Shown here piece by piece: positions 26,871-41,939 of a stretch of 64,000 nucleotides of DNA; within the stretch, counting starts at the first letter, position 1, and each line of letters opens with the position of its first letter. Position numbers and translations under genes: made by a program. Source of the DNA: Calliphora vicina (lineage: Eukaryota; Arthropoda; Insecta; Diptera; Calliphoridae); the NCBI RefSeq assembly GCF_958450345.1, contig NW_027052581.1, forward strand, positions 62,001 to 126,000. The letters are read 5' to 3'. Under the pieces are notes generated by a model. The model was not told the DNA's origin. It did no database searches and saw only the letters and a program-made list of their open reading frames with translations.

Positions 26871-27838
26871 CTAGGAAGCTAAATTTTTTTATATTTGGAT
26901 GGCATGAGATTGTAGCTTTCTAACAAGGTATAACTTATGTAGCTAGCATAAATAGTACCCGATATATATGCGGGAATATCGGACATTTTTCAAAAAATGT
27001 CCCAAAATTACCCCAGTTTTTAACGACTTCATATAAATCGCAATTATAAAGGCCCCTAAAGAGCTAGGAAGCTACATTTTTTTATATTTGGATGGCATGA
27101 GATTGTAGCTTTCTAACAAGGTATAACTTATGTAGCTAGCATAAATAGTACCCGATATATATGCGGGTATATCGGACATTTTTCAAAAAATGTCCCAAAA
27201 TTACCCCAGTTTTTAACGACTTCATATAAATCGCAATTTTAAAAGGCCCTAAAGAGCTAGGAAGCTAAATTTTTTTATATTTGGATGACATGAGATTGTA
27301 GCTTTCTAACAAGGTATAACTTATGTAGCTAGCATAAATAGTACCCGATATATATGCGGGTATATCGGACATTTTTCAAAAAATGTCCCAAAATTACCCC
27401 AGTTTTTAACGACTTCATATAAATCGCAATTTTAAAAGGCCCTAAAGAGCTAGGAAGCTAAATTTTTTTATATTTGGATGGCATGAGATTGTAGCTTTCT
27501 AACAAGGTATAACTTATGTAGCTAGCATAAATAGTACCCGATATATATGCGGGCATATCGGACATTTTTCGAAAAATGTCCCAAAATTACCCAAGTTTTT
27601 AACGACTTCATATAAATCCCAATTCTAAAGGCCCCTAAAGAGCTAGGAAGCTAAATTTTTTTATATTTGGATGGCATGAGATTGTAGCTTTCTAACAAGG
27701 TATAACTTATGTAGCTAGCATAAATAGTACCCGATATATATGCGGGCATATCGGACATTTTTCGAAAAATGTCCCAAAATTACCCCAGTTTTTAACGACT
27801 TCATATAAATCGCAATTATAAAGGCCCCTAAAGAGCTA
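25908..27838 (+). repeat. Ten-monomer tandem duplication, copy 1 (1931 bp)
   Basis: Three private markers recur at exactly 1931 bp: ggaaActaaa 26105/28036, gggAata 26975/28906, and atcCcaatt 27619/29550. The left limit lies between gctCgg at 25907, which has no partner, and the next monomer. The ends are approximate because the join is in register and leaves no scar. Confidence 0.8.
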
Positions 27839-29769
27839 GGAAGCTAAATTTTTTTATATTTGGATGGCATGAGATTGTAGCTTTCTAACAAGGTATAACT
27901 TATGTAGCTAGCATAAATAGTACCCGATATATATGCGGGCATATCGGACATTTTTCGAAAAATGTCCCAAAATTACCCAAGTTTTTAACGACTTCATATA
28001 AATCGCAATTCTAAAGGCCCCTAAAGAGCTAGGAAACTAAATTTTTTTTATATTTGGATGACATGAGATTGTAGCTTTCTAACAAGGTATAACTTATGTA
28101 GCTAGCATAAATAGTACCCGATATATATGCGGGTATATCGGACATTTTTCAAAAAATGTCCCAAAATTACCCCAGTTTTTAACGACTTCATATAAATCGC
28201 AATTTTAAAAGGCCCTAAAGAGCTAGGAAGCTAAATTTTTTTATATTTGGATGACATGAGATTGTAGCTTTCTAACAAGGTATAACTTATGTAGCTAGCA
28301 TAAATAGTACCCGATATATATGCGGGTATATCGGACATTTTTCAAAAAATGTCTCAAAATTACCCCAGTTTTTAACGACTTCATATAAATCGCAATTTTA
28401 AAAGGCCCTAAAGAGCTAGGAAGCTAAATTTTTTTATATTTGGATGACATGGGATTGTAGCTTTCTAACAAGGTATAACTTATGTAGCTAGCATAAATAG
28501 TACCCGATATATATGCGGGTATATCGGACATTTTTCAAAAAATGTCCCAAAATTACCCCAGTTTTTAACGACTTCATATAAATCGCAATTTTAAAAGGCC
28601 CTAAAGAGCTAGGAAGCTAAATTTTTTTATATTTGGATGGCATGAGATTGTAGCTTTCTAACAAGGTATAACTTATGTAGCTAGCATAAATAGTACCCGA
28701 TATATATGCGGGTATATCGGACATTTTTCAAAAAATGTCCCAAAATTACCCCAGTTTTTAACGACTTCATATAAATCGCAATTTTAAAAGGCCCTAAAGA
28801 GCTAGGAAGCTAAATTTTTTTATATTTGGATGGCATGAGATTGTAGCTTTCTAACAAGGTATAACTTATGTAGCTAGCATAAATAGTACCCGATATATAT
28901 GCGGGAATATCGGACATTTTTCAAAAAATGTCCCAAAATTACCCCAGTTTTTAACGACTTCATATAAATCGCAATTATAAAGGCCCCTAAAGAGCTAGGA
29001 AGCTACATTTTTTTATATTTGGATGGCATGAGATTGTAGCTTTCTAACAAGGTATAACTTATGTAGCTAGCATAAATAGTACCCGATATATATGCGGGTA
29101 TATCGGACATTTTTCAAAAAATGTCCCAAAATTACCCCAGTTTTTAACGACTTCATATAAATCGCAATTTTAAAAGGCCCTAAAGAGCTAGGAAGCTAAA
29201 TTTTTTTATATTTGGATGACATGAGATTGTAGCTTTCTAACAAGGTATAACTTATGTAGCTAGCATAAATAGTACCCGATATATATGCGGGTATATCGGA
29301 CATTTTTCAAAAAATGTCCCAAAATTACCCCAGTTTTTAACGACTTCATATAAATCGCAATTTTAAAAGGCCCTAAAGAGCTAGGAAGCTAAATTTTTTT
29401 ATATTTGGATGGCATGAGATTGTAGCTTTCTAACAAGGTATAACTTATGTAGCTAGCATAAATAGTACCCGATATATATGCGGGCATATCGGACATTTTT
29501 CGAAAAATGTCCCAAAATTACCCAAGTTTTTAACGACTTCATATAAATCCCAATTCTAAAGGCCCCTAAAGAGCTAGGAAGCTAAATTTTTTTATATTTG
29601 GATGGCATGAGATTGTAGCTTTCTAACAAGGTATAACTTATGTAGCTAGCATAAATAGTACCCGATATATATGCGGGCATATCGGACATTTTTCGAAAAA
29701 TGTCCCAAAATTACCCCAGTTTTTAACGACTTCATATAAATCGCAATTATAAAGGCCCCTAAAGAGCTA
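27839..29769 (+). repeat. Ten-monomer tandem duplication, copy 2 (1931 bp)
   Basis: Second copy of 25908-27838, matched by the same three markers. A single change, gGgattgtag near 28452, distinguishes it. After about 29.77 kb the ggaaActaaa marker no longer appears at the expected place, so the duplicate ends there. Confidence 0.78.
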
Positions 29770-32700
29770 GGAAGCTAAATTTTTTTATATTTGGATGGCA
29801 TGAGATTGTAGCTTTCTAACAAGGTATAACTTATGTAGCTAGCATAAATAGTACCCGATATATATGCGGGCATATCGGACATTTTTCGAAAAATGTCCCA
29901 AAATTACCCAAGTTTTTAACGACTTCATATAAATCGCAATTCTAAAGGCCCCTAAAGAGCTAGGAAGCTAAATTTTTTTATATTTGGATGACATGAGATT
30001 GTAGCTTTCTAACAAGGTATAACTTATGTAGCTAGCATAAATAGTACCCGATATATATGCGGGTATATCGGACATTTTTCAAAAAATGTCTCAAAATTAC
30101 CCCAGTTTTTAACGACTTCATATAAATCGCAATTTTAAAAGGCCCTAAAGAGCTGGAAGCTAAATTTTTTTATATTTGGATGACATGAGATTGTAGCTTT
30201 CTAACAAGGTATAACTTATGTAGCTAGCATAAATAGTACCCGATATATATGCGGGTATATCGGACATTTTTCAAAAAATGTCCCAAAATTACCCCAGTTT
30301 TTAACGACTTCATATAAATCGCAATTTTAAAAGGCCCTAAAGAGCTAGGAAGCTAAATTTTTTTATATTTGGATGGCATGAGATTGTAGCTTTCTAACAA
30401 GGTATAACTTATGTAGCTAGCATAAATAGTACCCGATATATATGCGGGTATATCGGACATTTTTCAAAAAATGTCCCAAAATTACCCCAGTTTTTAACGA
30501 CTTCATATAAATCGCAATTTTAAAAGGCCCTAAAGAGCTAGGAAGCTAAATTTTTTTATATTTGGATGACATGAGATTGTAGCTTTCTAACAAGGTATAA
30601 CTTATGTAGCTAGCATAAATAGTACCCGATATATATGCGGGTATATCGGACATTTTTCAAAAAATGTCCCAAAATTACCCCAGTTTTTAACGACTTCATA
30701 TAAATCGCAATTTTAAAAGGCCCTAAAGAGCTAGGAAGCTAAATTTTTTTATATTTGGATGGCATGAGATTGTAGCTTTCTAACAAGGTATAACTTATGT
30801 AGCTAGCATAAATAGTACCCGATATATATGCGGGTATATCGGACATTTTTCAAAAAATGTCCCAAAATTACCCCAGTTTTTAACGACTTCATATAAATCG
30901 CAATTTTAAAAGGCCCTAAAGAGCTAGGAAGCTAAATTTTTTTATATTTGGATGGCATGAGATTGTAGCTTTCTAACAAGGTATAACTTATGTAGCTAGC
31001 ATAAATAGTACCCGATATATATGCGGGTATATCGGACATTTTTCAAAAAATGTCCCAAAATTACCCCAGTTTTTAACGACTTCATATAAATCGCAATTAT
31101 AAAGGCCCCTAAAGAGCTAGGAAGCTACATTTTTTTATATTTGGATGGCATGAGATTGTAGCTTTCTAACAAGGTATAACTTATGTAGCTAGCATAAATA
31201 GTACCCGATATATATGCGGGTATATCGGACATTTTTCAAAAAATGTCCCAAAATTACCCCAGTTTTTAACGACTTCATATAAATCGCAATTTTAAAAGGC
31301 CCTAAAGAGCTAGGAAGCTAAATTTTTTTATATTTGGATGGCATGAGATTGTAGCTTTCTAACAAGGTATAACTTATGTAGCTAGCATAAATAGTACCCG
31401 ATATATATGCGGGCATATCGGACATTTTTCGAAAAATGTCCCAAAATTACCCAAGTTTTTAACGACTTCATATAAATCGCAATTCTGAAGGCCCCTAAAG
31501 AGCTAGGAAGCTAAATTTTTTTATATTTGGATGGCATGAGATTGTAGCTTTCTAACAAGGTATAACTTATGTAGCTAGCATAAATAGTACCCGATATATA
31601 TGCGGGCATATCGGACATTTTTCGAAAAATGTCCCAAAATTACCCCAGTTTTTAACGACTTCATATAAATCGCAATTATAAAGGCCCCTAAAGAGCTAGG
31701 AAGCTAAATTTTTTTATATTTGGATGGCATGAGATTGTAGCTTTCTAACAAGGTATAACTTATGTAGCTAGCATAAATAGTACCCGATATATATGCGGGC
31801 ATATCGGACATTTTTCGAAAAATGTCCCAAAATTACCCAAGTTTTTAACGACTTCATATAAATCGCAATTCTAAAGGCCCCTAAAGAGCTAGGAAGCTAA
31901 ATTTTTTTATATTTGGATGACATGAGATTGTAGCTTTCTAACAAGGTATAACTTATGTAGCTAGCATAAATAGTACCCGATATATATGCGGGTATATCGG
32001 ACATTTTTCAAAAAATGTCTCAAAATTACCCCAGTTTTTAACGACTTCATATAAATCGCAATTTTAAAAGGCCCTAAAGAGCTGGAAGCTAAATTTTTTT
32101 ATATTTGGATGACATGAGATTGTAGCTTTCTAACAAGGTATAACTTATGTAGCTAGCATAAATAGTACCCGATATATATGCGGGTATATCGGACATTTTT
32201 CAAAAAATGTCCCAAAATTACCCCAGTTTTTAACGACTTCATATAAATCGCAATTTTAAAAGGCCCTAAAGAGCTAGGAAGCTAAATTTTTTTATATTTG
32301 GATGGCATGAGATTGTAGCTTTCTAACAAGGTATAACTTATGTAGCTAGCATAAATAGTACCCGATATATATGCGGGTATATCGGACATTTTTCAAAAAA
32401 TGTCCCAAAATTACCCCAGTTTTTAACGACTTCATATAAATCGCAATTATAAAGGCCCCTAAAGAGCTAGGAAGCTAAATTTTTTTATATTTGGATGGCA
32501 TGAGATTGTAGCTTTCTAACAAGGTATAACTTATGTAGCTAGCATAAATAGTACCCGATATATATGCGGGCATATCGGACATTTTTCGAAAAATGTCCCA
32601 AAATTACCCAAGTTTTTAACGACTTCATATAAATCGCAATTCTAAAGGCCCCTAAAGAGCTAGGAAGCTAAATTTTTTTATATTTGGATGACATGAGATT

Positions 32701-35700
32701 GTAGCTTTCTAACAAGGTATAACTTATGTAGCTAGCATAAATAGTACCCGATATATATGCGGGTATATCGGACATTTTTCAAAAAATGTCTCAAAATTAC
32801 CCCAGTTTTTAACGACTTCATATAAATCGCAATTTTAAAAGGCCCTAAAGAGCTGGAAGCTAAATTTTTTTATATTTGGATGACATGAGATTGTAGCTTT
32901 CTAACAAGGTATAACTTATGTAGCTAGCATAAATAGTACCCGATATATATGCGGGTATATCGGACATTTTTCAAAAAATGTCCCAAAATTACCCCAGTTT
33001 TTAACGACTTCATATAAATCGCAATTTTAAAAGGCCCTAAAGAGCTAGGAAGCTAAATTTTTTTATATTTGGATGGCATGAGATTGTAGCTTTCTAACAA
33101 GGTATAACTTATGTAGCTAGCATAAATAGTACCCGATATATATGCGGGTATATCGGACATTTTTCAAAAAATGTCCCAAAATTACCCCAGTTTTTAACGA
33201 CTTCATATAAATCGCAATTATAAAGGCCCCTAAAGAGCTAGGAAGCTACATTTTTTTATATTTGGATGGCATGAGATTGTAGCTTTCTAACAAGGTATAA
33301 CTTATGTAGCTAGCATAAATAGTACCCGATATATATGCGGGTATATCGGACATTTTTCAAAAAATGTCCCAAAATTACCCCAGTTTTTAACGACTTCATA
33401 TAAATCGCAATTATAAAGGCCCCTAAAGAGCTAGGAAGCTAAATTTTTTTATATTTGGATGGCATGAGATTGTAGCTTTCTAACAAGGTATAACTTATGT
33501 AGCTAGCATAAATAGTACCCGATATATATGCGGGTATATCGGACATTTTTCAAAAAATGTCCCAAAATTACCCCAGTTTTTAACGACTTCATATAAATCG
33601 CAATTTTAAAAGGCCCTAAAGAGCTAGGAAGCTAAATTTTTTTATATTTGGATGGCATGAGATTGTAGCTTTCTAACAAGGTATAACTTATGTAGCTAGC
33701 ATAAATAGTACCCGATATATATGCGGGTATATCGGACATTTTTCAAAAAATGTCCCAAAATTACCCCAGTTTTTAACGACTTCATATAAATCGCAATTTT
33801 AAAAGGCCCTAAAGAGCTAGGAAGCTAAATTTTTTTATATTTGGATGACATGAGATTGTAGCTTTCTAACAAGGTATAACTTATGTAGCTAGCATAAATA
33901 GTACCCGATATATATGCGGGTATATCGGACATTTTTCAAAAAATGTCCCAAAATTACCCCAGTTTTTAACGACTTCATATAAATCGCAATTTTAAAAGGC
34001 CCTAAAGAGCTAGGAAGCTAAATTTTTTTATATTTGGATGGCATGAGATTGTAGCTTTCTAACAAGGTATAACTTATGTAGCTAGCATAAATAGTACCCG
34101 ATATATATGCGGGTATATCGGACATTTTTCAAAAAATGTCCCAAAATTACCCCAGTTTTTAACGACTTCATATAAATCGCAATTATAAAGGCCCCTAAAG
34201 AGCTAGGAAGCTACATTTTTTTATATTTGGATGGCATGAGATTGTAGCTTTCTAACAAGGTATAACTTATGTAGCTAGCATAAATAGTACCCGATATATA
34301 TGCGGGTATATCGGACATTTTTCAAAAAATGTCCCAAAATTACCCCAGTTTTTAACGACTTCATATAAATCGCAATTTTAAAAGGCCCTAAAGAGCTAGG
34401 AAGCTAAATTTTTTTATATTTGGATGACATGAGATTGTAGCTTTCTAACAAGGTATAACTTATGTAGCTAGCATAAATAGTACCCGATATATATGCGGGT
34501 ATATCGGACATTTTTCAAAAAATGTCCCAAAATTACCCCAGTTTTTAACGACTTCATATAAATCGCAATTTTAAAAGGCCCTAAAGAGCTAGGAAGCTAA
34601 ATTTTTTTATATTTGGATGGCATGAGATTGTAGCTTTCTAACAAGGTATAACTTATGTAGCTAGCATAAATAGTACCCGATATATATGCGGGCATATCGG
34701 ACATTTTTCGAAAAATGTCCCAAAATTACCCAAGTTTTTAACGACTTCATATAAATCCCAATTCTAAAGGCCCCTAAAGAGCTAGGAAGCTAAATTTTTT
34801 TATATTTGGATGGCATGAGATTGTAGCTTTCTAACAAGGTATAACTTATGTAGCTAGCATAAATAGTACCCGATATATATGCGGGCATATCGGACATTTT
34901 TCGAAAAATGTCCCAAAATTACCCCAGTTTTTAACGACTTCATATAAATCGCAATTATAAAGGCCCCTAAAGAGCTAGGAAGCTAAATTTTTTTATATTT
35001 GGATGGCATGAGATTGTAGCTTTCTAACAAGGTATAACTTATGTAGCTAGCATAAATAGTACCCGATATATATGCGGGCATATCGGACATTTTTCGAAAA
35101 ATGTCCCAAAATTACCCAAGTTTTTAACGACTTCATATAAATCGCAATTCTAAAGGCCCCTAAAGAGCTAGGAAGCTAAATTTTTTTATATTTGGATGAC
35201 ATGAGATTGTAGCTTTCTAACAAGGTATAACTTATGTAGCTAGCATAAATAGTACCCGATATATATGCGGGTATATCGGACATTTTTCAAAAAATGTCTC
35301 AAAATTACCCCAGTTTTTAACGACTTCATATAAATCGCAATTTTAAAAGGCCCTAAAGAGCTGGAAGCTAAATTTTTTTATATTTGGATGACATGAGATT
35401 GTAGCTTTCTAACAAGGTATAACTTATGTAGCTAGCATAAATAGTACCCGATATATATGCGGGTATATCGGACATTTTTCAAAAAATGTCCCAAAATTAC
35501 CCCAGTTTTTAACGACTTCATATAAATCGCAATTTTAAAAGGCCCTAAAGAGCTAGGAAGCTAAATTTTTTTATATTTGGATGGCATGAGATTGTAGCTT
35601 TCTAACAAGGTATAACTTATGTAGCTAGCATAAATAGTACCCGATATATATGCGGGTATATCGGACATTTTTCAAAAAATGTCCCAAAATTACCCCAGTT

Positions 35701-38700
35701 TTTAACGACTTCATATAAATCGCAATTTTAAAAGGCCCTAAAGAGCTAGGAAGCTAAATTTTTTTATATTTGGATGGCATGAGATTGTAGCTTTCTAACA
35801 AGGTATAACTTATGTAGCTAGCATAAATAGTACCCGATATATATGCGGGTATATCGGACATTTTTCAAAAAATGTCCCAAAATTACCCCAGTTTTTAACG
35901 ACTTCATATAAATCGCAATTATAAAGGCCCCTAAAGAGCTAGGAAGCTAAATTTTTTTATATTTGGATGGCATGAGATTGTAGCTTTCTAACAAGGTATA
36001 ACTTATGTAGCTAGCATAAATAGTACCCGATATATATGCGGGTATATCGGACATTTTTCAAAAAATGTCCCAAAATTACCCCAGTTTTTAACGACTTCAT
36101 ATAAATCGCAATTTTAAAAGGCCCTAAAGAGCTAGGAAGCTAAATTTTTTTATATTTGGATGACATGAGATTGTAGCTTTCTAACAAGGTATAACTTATG
36201 TAGCTAGCATAAATAGTACCCGATATATATGCGGGTATATCGGACATTTTTCAAAAAATGTCTCAAAATTACCCCAGTTTTTAACGACTTCATATAAATC
36301 GCAATTTTAAAAGGCCCTAAAGAGCTACGAAGCTAAATTTTTTTATATTTGGATGACATGAGATTGTAGCTTTCTAACAAGGTATAACTTATGTAGCTAG
36401 CATAAATAGTACCCGATATATATGCGGGTATATCGGACATTTTTCAAAAAATGTCCCAAAATTACCCCAGTTTTTAACGACTTCATATAAATCGCAATTT
36501 TAAAAGGCCCTAAAGAGCTAGGAAGCTAAATTTTTTTATATTTGGATGGCATGAGATTGTAGCTTTCTAACAAGGTATAACTTATGTAGCTAGCATAAAT
36601 AGTACCCGATATATATGCGGGTATATCGGACATTTTTCAAAAAATGTCCCAAAATTACCCCAGTTTTTAACGACTTCATATAAATCGCAATTTTAAAAGG
36701 CCCTAAAGAGCTAGGAAGCTAAATTTTTTTATATTTGGATGGCATGAGATTGTAGCTTTCTAACAAGGTATAACTTATGTAGCTAGCATAAATAGTACCC
36801 GATATATATGCGGGTATATCGGACATTTTTCAAAAAATGTCCCAAAATTACCCCAGTTTTTAACGACTTCATATAAATCGCAATTATAAAGGCCCCTAAA
36901 GAGCTAGGAAGCTACATTTTTTTATATTTGGATGGCATGAGATTGTAGCTTTCTAACAAGGTATAACTTATGTAGCTAGCATAAATAGTACCCGATATAT
37001 ATGCGGGTATATCGGACATTTTTCAAAAAATGTCCCAAAATTACCCCAGTTTTTAACGACTTCATATAAATCGCAATTATAAAGGCCCCTAAAGAGCTAG
37101 GAAGCTACATTTTTTTATATTTGGATGGCATGAGATTGTAGCTTTCTAACAAGGTATAACTTATGTAGCTAGCATAAATAGTACCCGATATATATGCGGG
37201 TATATCGGACATTTTTCAAAAAATGTCCCAAAATTACCCCAGTTTTTAACGACTTCATATAAATCGCAATTTTAAAAGGCCCTAAAGAGCTAGGAAGCTA
37301 AATTTTTTTATATTTGGATGGCATGAGATTGTAGCTTTCTAACAAGGTATAACTTATGTAGCTAGCATAAATAGTACCCGATATATATGCGGGCATATCG
37401 GACATTTTTCGAAAAATGTCCCAAAATTACCCAAGTTTTTAACGACTTCATATAAATCGCAATTCTAAAGGCCCCTAAAGAGCTAGGAAGCTAAATTTTT
37501 TTATATTTGGATGGCATGAGATTGTAGCTTTCTAACAAGGTATAACTTATGTAGCTAGCATAAATAGTACCCGATATATATGCGGGCATATCGGACATTT
37601 TTCGAAAAATGTCCCAAAATTACCCCAGTTTTTAACGACTTCATATAAATCGCAATTATAAAGGCCCCTAAAGAGCTAGGAAGCTAAATTTTTTTATATT
37701 TGGATGACATGAGATTGTAGCTTTCTAACAAGGTATAACTTATGTAGCTAGCATAAATAGTACCCGATATATATGCGGGTATATCGGACATTTTTCAAAA
37801 AATGTCCCAAAATTACCCCAGTTTTTAACGACTTCATATAAATCGCAATTTTAAAAGGCCCTAAAGAGCTAGGAAGCTAAATTTTTTTATATTTGGATGG
37901 CATGAGATTGTAGCTTTCTAACAAGGTATAACTTATGTAGCTAGCATAAATAGTACCCGATATATATGCGGGTATATCGGACATTTTTCAAAAAATGTCC
38001 CAAAATTACCCCAGTTTTTAACGACTTCATATAAATCGCAATTATAAAGGCCCCTAAAGAGCTAGGAAGCTACATTTTTTTATATTTGGATGGCATGAGA
38101 TTGTAGCTTTCTAACAAGGTATAACTTATGTAGCTAGCATAAATAGTACCCGATATATATGCGGGTATATCGGACATTTTTCAAAAAATGTCCCAAAATT
38201 ACCCCAGTTTTTAACGACTTCATATAAATCGCAATTATAAAGGCCCCTAAAGAGCTAGGAAGCTAAATTTTTTTATATTTGGATGGCATGAGATTGTAGC
38301 TTTCTAACAAGGTATAACTTATGTAGCTAGCATAAATAGTACCCGATATATATGCGGGTATATCGGACATTTTTCAAAAAATGTCCCAAAATTACCCCAG
38401 TTTTTAACGACTTCATATAAATCGCAATTTTAAAAGGCCCTAAAGAGCTAGGAAGCTAAATTTTTTTATATTTGGATGGCATGAGATTGTAGCTTTCTAA
38501 CAAGGTATAACTTATGTAGCTAGCATAAATAGTACCCGATATATATGCGGGTATATCGGACATTTTTCAAAAAATGTCCCAAAATTACCCCAGTTTTTAA
38601 CGACTTCATATAAATCGCAATTTTAAAAGGCCCTAAAGAGCTAGGAAGCTATTTTTTTTTATATTTGGATGGCATGAGATTGTAGCTTTCTAACAAGGTA

Positions 38701-40419
38701 TAACTTATGTAGCTAGCATAAATAGTACCCGATATATATGCGGGTATATCGGACATTTTTCAAAAAATGTCTCAAAATTACCCCAGTTTTTAACGACTTC
38801 ATATAAATCGCAATTTTAAAAGGCCCTAAAGAGCTAGGAAGCTAAATTTTTTTATATTTGGATGACATGAGATTGTAGCTTTCTAACAAGGTATAACTTA
38901 TGTAGCTAGCATAAATAGTACCCGATATATATGCGGGTATATCGGACATTTTTCAAAAAATGTCCCAAAATTACCCCAGTTTTTAACGACTTCATATAAA
39001 TCGCAATTTTAAAAGGCCCTAAAGAGCTAGGAAGCTAAATTTTTTTATATTTGGATGGCATGAGATTGTAGCTTTCTAACAAGGTATAACTTATGTAGCT
39101 AGCATAAATAGTACCCGATATATATGCGGGTATATCGGACATTTTTCAAAAAATGTCCCAAAATTACCCCAGTTTTTAACGACTTCATATAAATCGCAAT
39201 TATAAAGGCCCCTAAAGAGCTAGGAAGCTACATTTTTTTATATTTGGATGGCATGAGATTGTAGCTTTCTAACAAGGTATAACTTATGTAGCTAGCATAA
39301 ATAGTACCCGATATATATGCGGGTATATCGGACATTTTTCAAAAAATGTCCCAAAATTACCCCAGTTTTTAACGACTTCATATAAATCGCAATTTTAAAA
39401 GGCCCTAAAGAGCTAGGAAGCTAAATTTTTTTATATTTGGATGACATGAGATTGTAGCTTTCTAACAAGGTATAACTTATGTAGCTAGAATAAATAGTAC
39501 CCGATATATATGCGGGTATATCGGACATTTTTCAAAAAATGTCCCAAAATTACCCCAGTTTTTAACGACTTCATATAAATCGCAATTTTAAAAGGCCCTA
39601 AAGAGCTAGGAAGCTAAATTTTTTTATATTTGGATGGCATGAGATTGTAGCTTTCTAACAAGGTATAACTTATGTAGCTAGCATAAATAGTACCCGATAT
39701 ATATGCGGGTATATCGGACATTTTTCAAAAAATGTCCCAAAATTACCCCAGTTTTTAACGACTTCATATAAATCGCAATTATAAAGGCCCCTAAACAGCT
39801 AGGAAGCTAAATTTTTTTATATTTGGATGGCATGAGATTGTAGCTTTCTAACAAGGTATAACTTATGTAGCTAGCATAAATAGTACCCGATATATATGCG
39901 GGCATATCGGACATTTTTCGAAAAATATCCCAAAATTACCCAAGTTTTTAACGACTTCATATAAATCGCAATTCTAAAGGCCCCTAAAGAGCTAGGAAGC
40001 TAAATTTTTTTATATTTGGATGGCATGAGATTGTAGCTTTCTAACAAGGTATAACTTATGTAGCTAGCATAAATAGTACCCGATATATATGCGGGTATAT
40101 CGGACATTTTTCAAAAAATGTCCCAAAATTACCCCAGTTTTTAACGACTTCATATAAATCGCAATTATAAAGGCCCCTAAAGAGCTAGGAAGCTACATTT
40201 TTTTATATTTGGATGGCATGAGATTGTAGCTTTCTAACAAGGTATAACTTATGTAGCTAGCATAAATAGTACCCGATATATATGCGGGCATATCGGACAT
40301 TTTTCGAAAAATGTCCCAAAATTACCCAAGTTTTTAACGACTTCATATAAATCGCAATTCTAAAGGCCCCTAAAGAGCGAGGAAGCTAAATTTTTTTATA
40401 TTTGGATGGCATGAGATTG
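29770..40419 (+). repeat. Satellite array with recurring 192-bp monomer marker
   Basis: About 55 monomers with no insertion. A one-base deletion, gagctggaag for gagctaggaag, together with gtcTc, marks one monomer type at 30155, 32084, 32855 and 35363, and again at 40959. The spacings are 10, 4, 13 and 29 monomers minus one base each, so copies of the same local group were spread by in-register exchange. The run near 36.62-37.69 kb has the same monomer order as the sequence just left of the second transposon copy. I see no other feature here. Confidence 0.88.
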
Positions 40420-41552
40420 TAGCTTTCTAACAAGGTATAACTTATGTAGCTAGCATAAATAGTACCCGATATATATGCGGGCATATCGGACATTTTTCGA
40501 AAAATGTCCCAAAATTACCCCAGTTTTTAACGACTTCATATAAATCGCAATTCTAAAGGCCCCTAAAGAGCTAGGAAGCTAAATTTTTTTATATTTGGAT
40601 GGCATGAGATTGTAGCTTTCTAACAAGGTATAACTTATGTAGCTAGCATAAATAGTACCCGATATATATGCGGGCATATCGGACATTTTTCGAAAAATGT
40701 CCCAAAATTACCCAAGTTTTTAACGACTTCATATAAATCGCAATTCTAAAGGCCCCTAAAGAGCTAGGAAGCTAAATTTTTTTATATTTGGATGACATGA
40801 GATTGTAGCTTTCTAACAAGGTATAACTTATGTAGCTAGCATAAATAGTACCCGATATATATGCGGGTATATCGGACATTTTTCAAAAAATGTCTCAAAA
40901 TTACCCCAGTTTTTAACGACTTCATATAAATCGCAATTTTAAAAGGCCCTAAAGAGCTGGAAGCTAAATTTTTTTATATTTGGATGACATGAGATTGTAG
41001 CTTTCTAACAAGGTATAACTTATGTAGCTAGCATAAATAGTACCCGATATATATGCGGGTATATCGGACATTTTTCAAAAAATGTCCCAAAATTACCCCA
41101 GTTTTTAACGACTTCATATAAATCGCAATTTTAAAAGGCCCTAAAGAGCTAGGAAGCTAAATTTTTTTATATTTGGATGGCATGAGATTGTAGCTTTCTA
41201 ACAAGGTATAACTTATGTAGCTAGCATAAATAGTACCCGATATATATGCGGGCATATCGGACATTTTTCGAAAAATGTCCCAAAATTACCCAAGTTTTTA
41301 ACGACTTCATATAAATCGCAATTCTAAAGGCCCCTAAAGAGCTAGGAAGCTAAATTTTTTTATATTTGGATGGCATGAGATTGTAGCTTTCTAACAAGGT
41401 ATAACTTATGTAGCTAGCATAAATAGTACCCGATATATATGCGGGCATATCGGACATTTTTCGAAAAATGTCCCAAAATTACCCCAGTTTTTAACGACTT
41501 CATATAAATCGCAATTATAAAGGCCCCTAAAGAGCTAGGAAGCTAAATTTTT

Positions 41553-41582
41553 TATACCCTTCAGCTTCGTGAGAAGGGTATA
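41553..41582 (+). repeat. 5' subterminal inverted pair of DINE copy 1
   Basis: tatacccttc at 41553-41562 is the exact reverse complement of gaagggtata at 41573-41582, around a 10-base spacer; the first T belongs to the flank. The same gaagggtata recurs near the 3' end at 42514-42523, so the two element ends are also inverted relative to each other. Subterminal inverted repeats of this kind are typical of Helentron-related elements. Confidence 0.88.
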
Positions 41583-41691
41583 TATAAGTTTGTCATTCCG
41601 TTTGTAATTTCTACATTTTTCATTTCCGACCCTATAAAGTATATATATTCTGGATCCTTATAGATAGCGGAGTCGATTAAGCCATGTCCGC

Positions 41692-41692
41692 C

Positions 41693-41750
<58 letters not shown>
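41692..41750 (+). repeat. (CTGT)n microsatellite, 59 bp, DINE copy 1
   Basis: An uninterrupted CTGT tract follows gccatgtccgc. The mini-me/DINE-1 group characteristically carries a GTCT-type tract at this place. It is 24 bp (six units) shorter than in copy 2. Confidence 0.95.
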
Positions 41751-41751
<1 letters not shown>

Positions 41752-41939
41752 TGAAATCAATTTTCTGAAGGCCCCAGATATCTCCGGGATCCAAATATTC
41801 AACAATTCTGTCAGACATACTTTCGAGAATTTTGCTATTTAAAATCAGCAAAATTAGTCCATAAATAACGGAGATATGAGCAAAAATCCGAGACAACCTC
41901 TGAAAATTTCATCAAAAAACACAATGTATTGCATGCTTT

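Noticed and set aside
41561..41896. Minus-strand open frame with repeated TDRQ residues (also 49867-50226)
   Set aside because: The repeat is the translated CTGT microsatellite. The frame lies across a non-coding DINE element, and its length changes with the microsatellite between copies.
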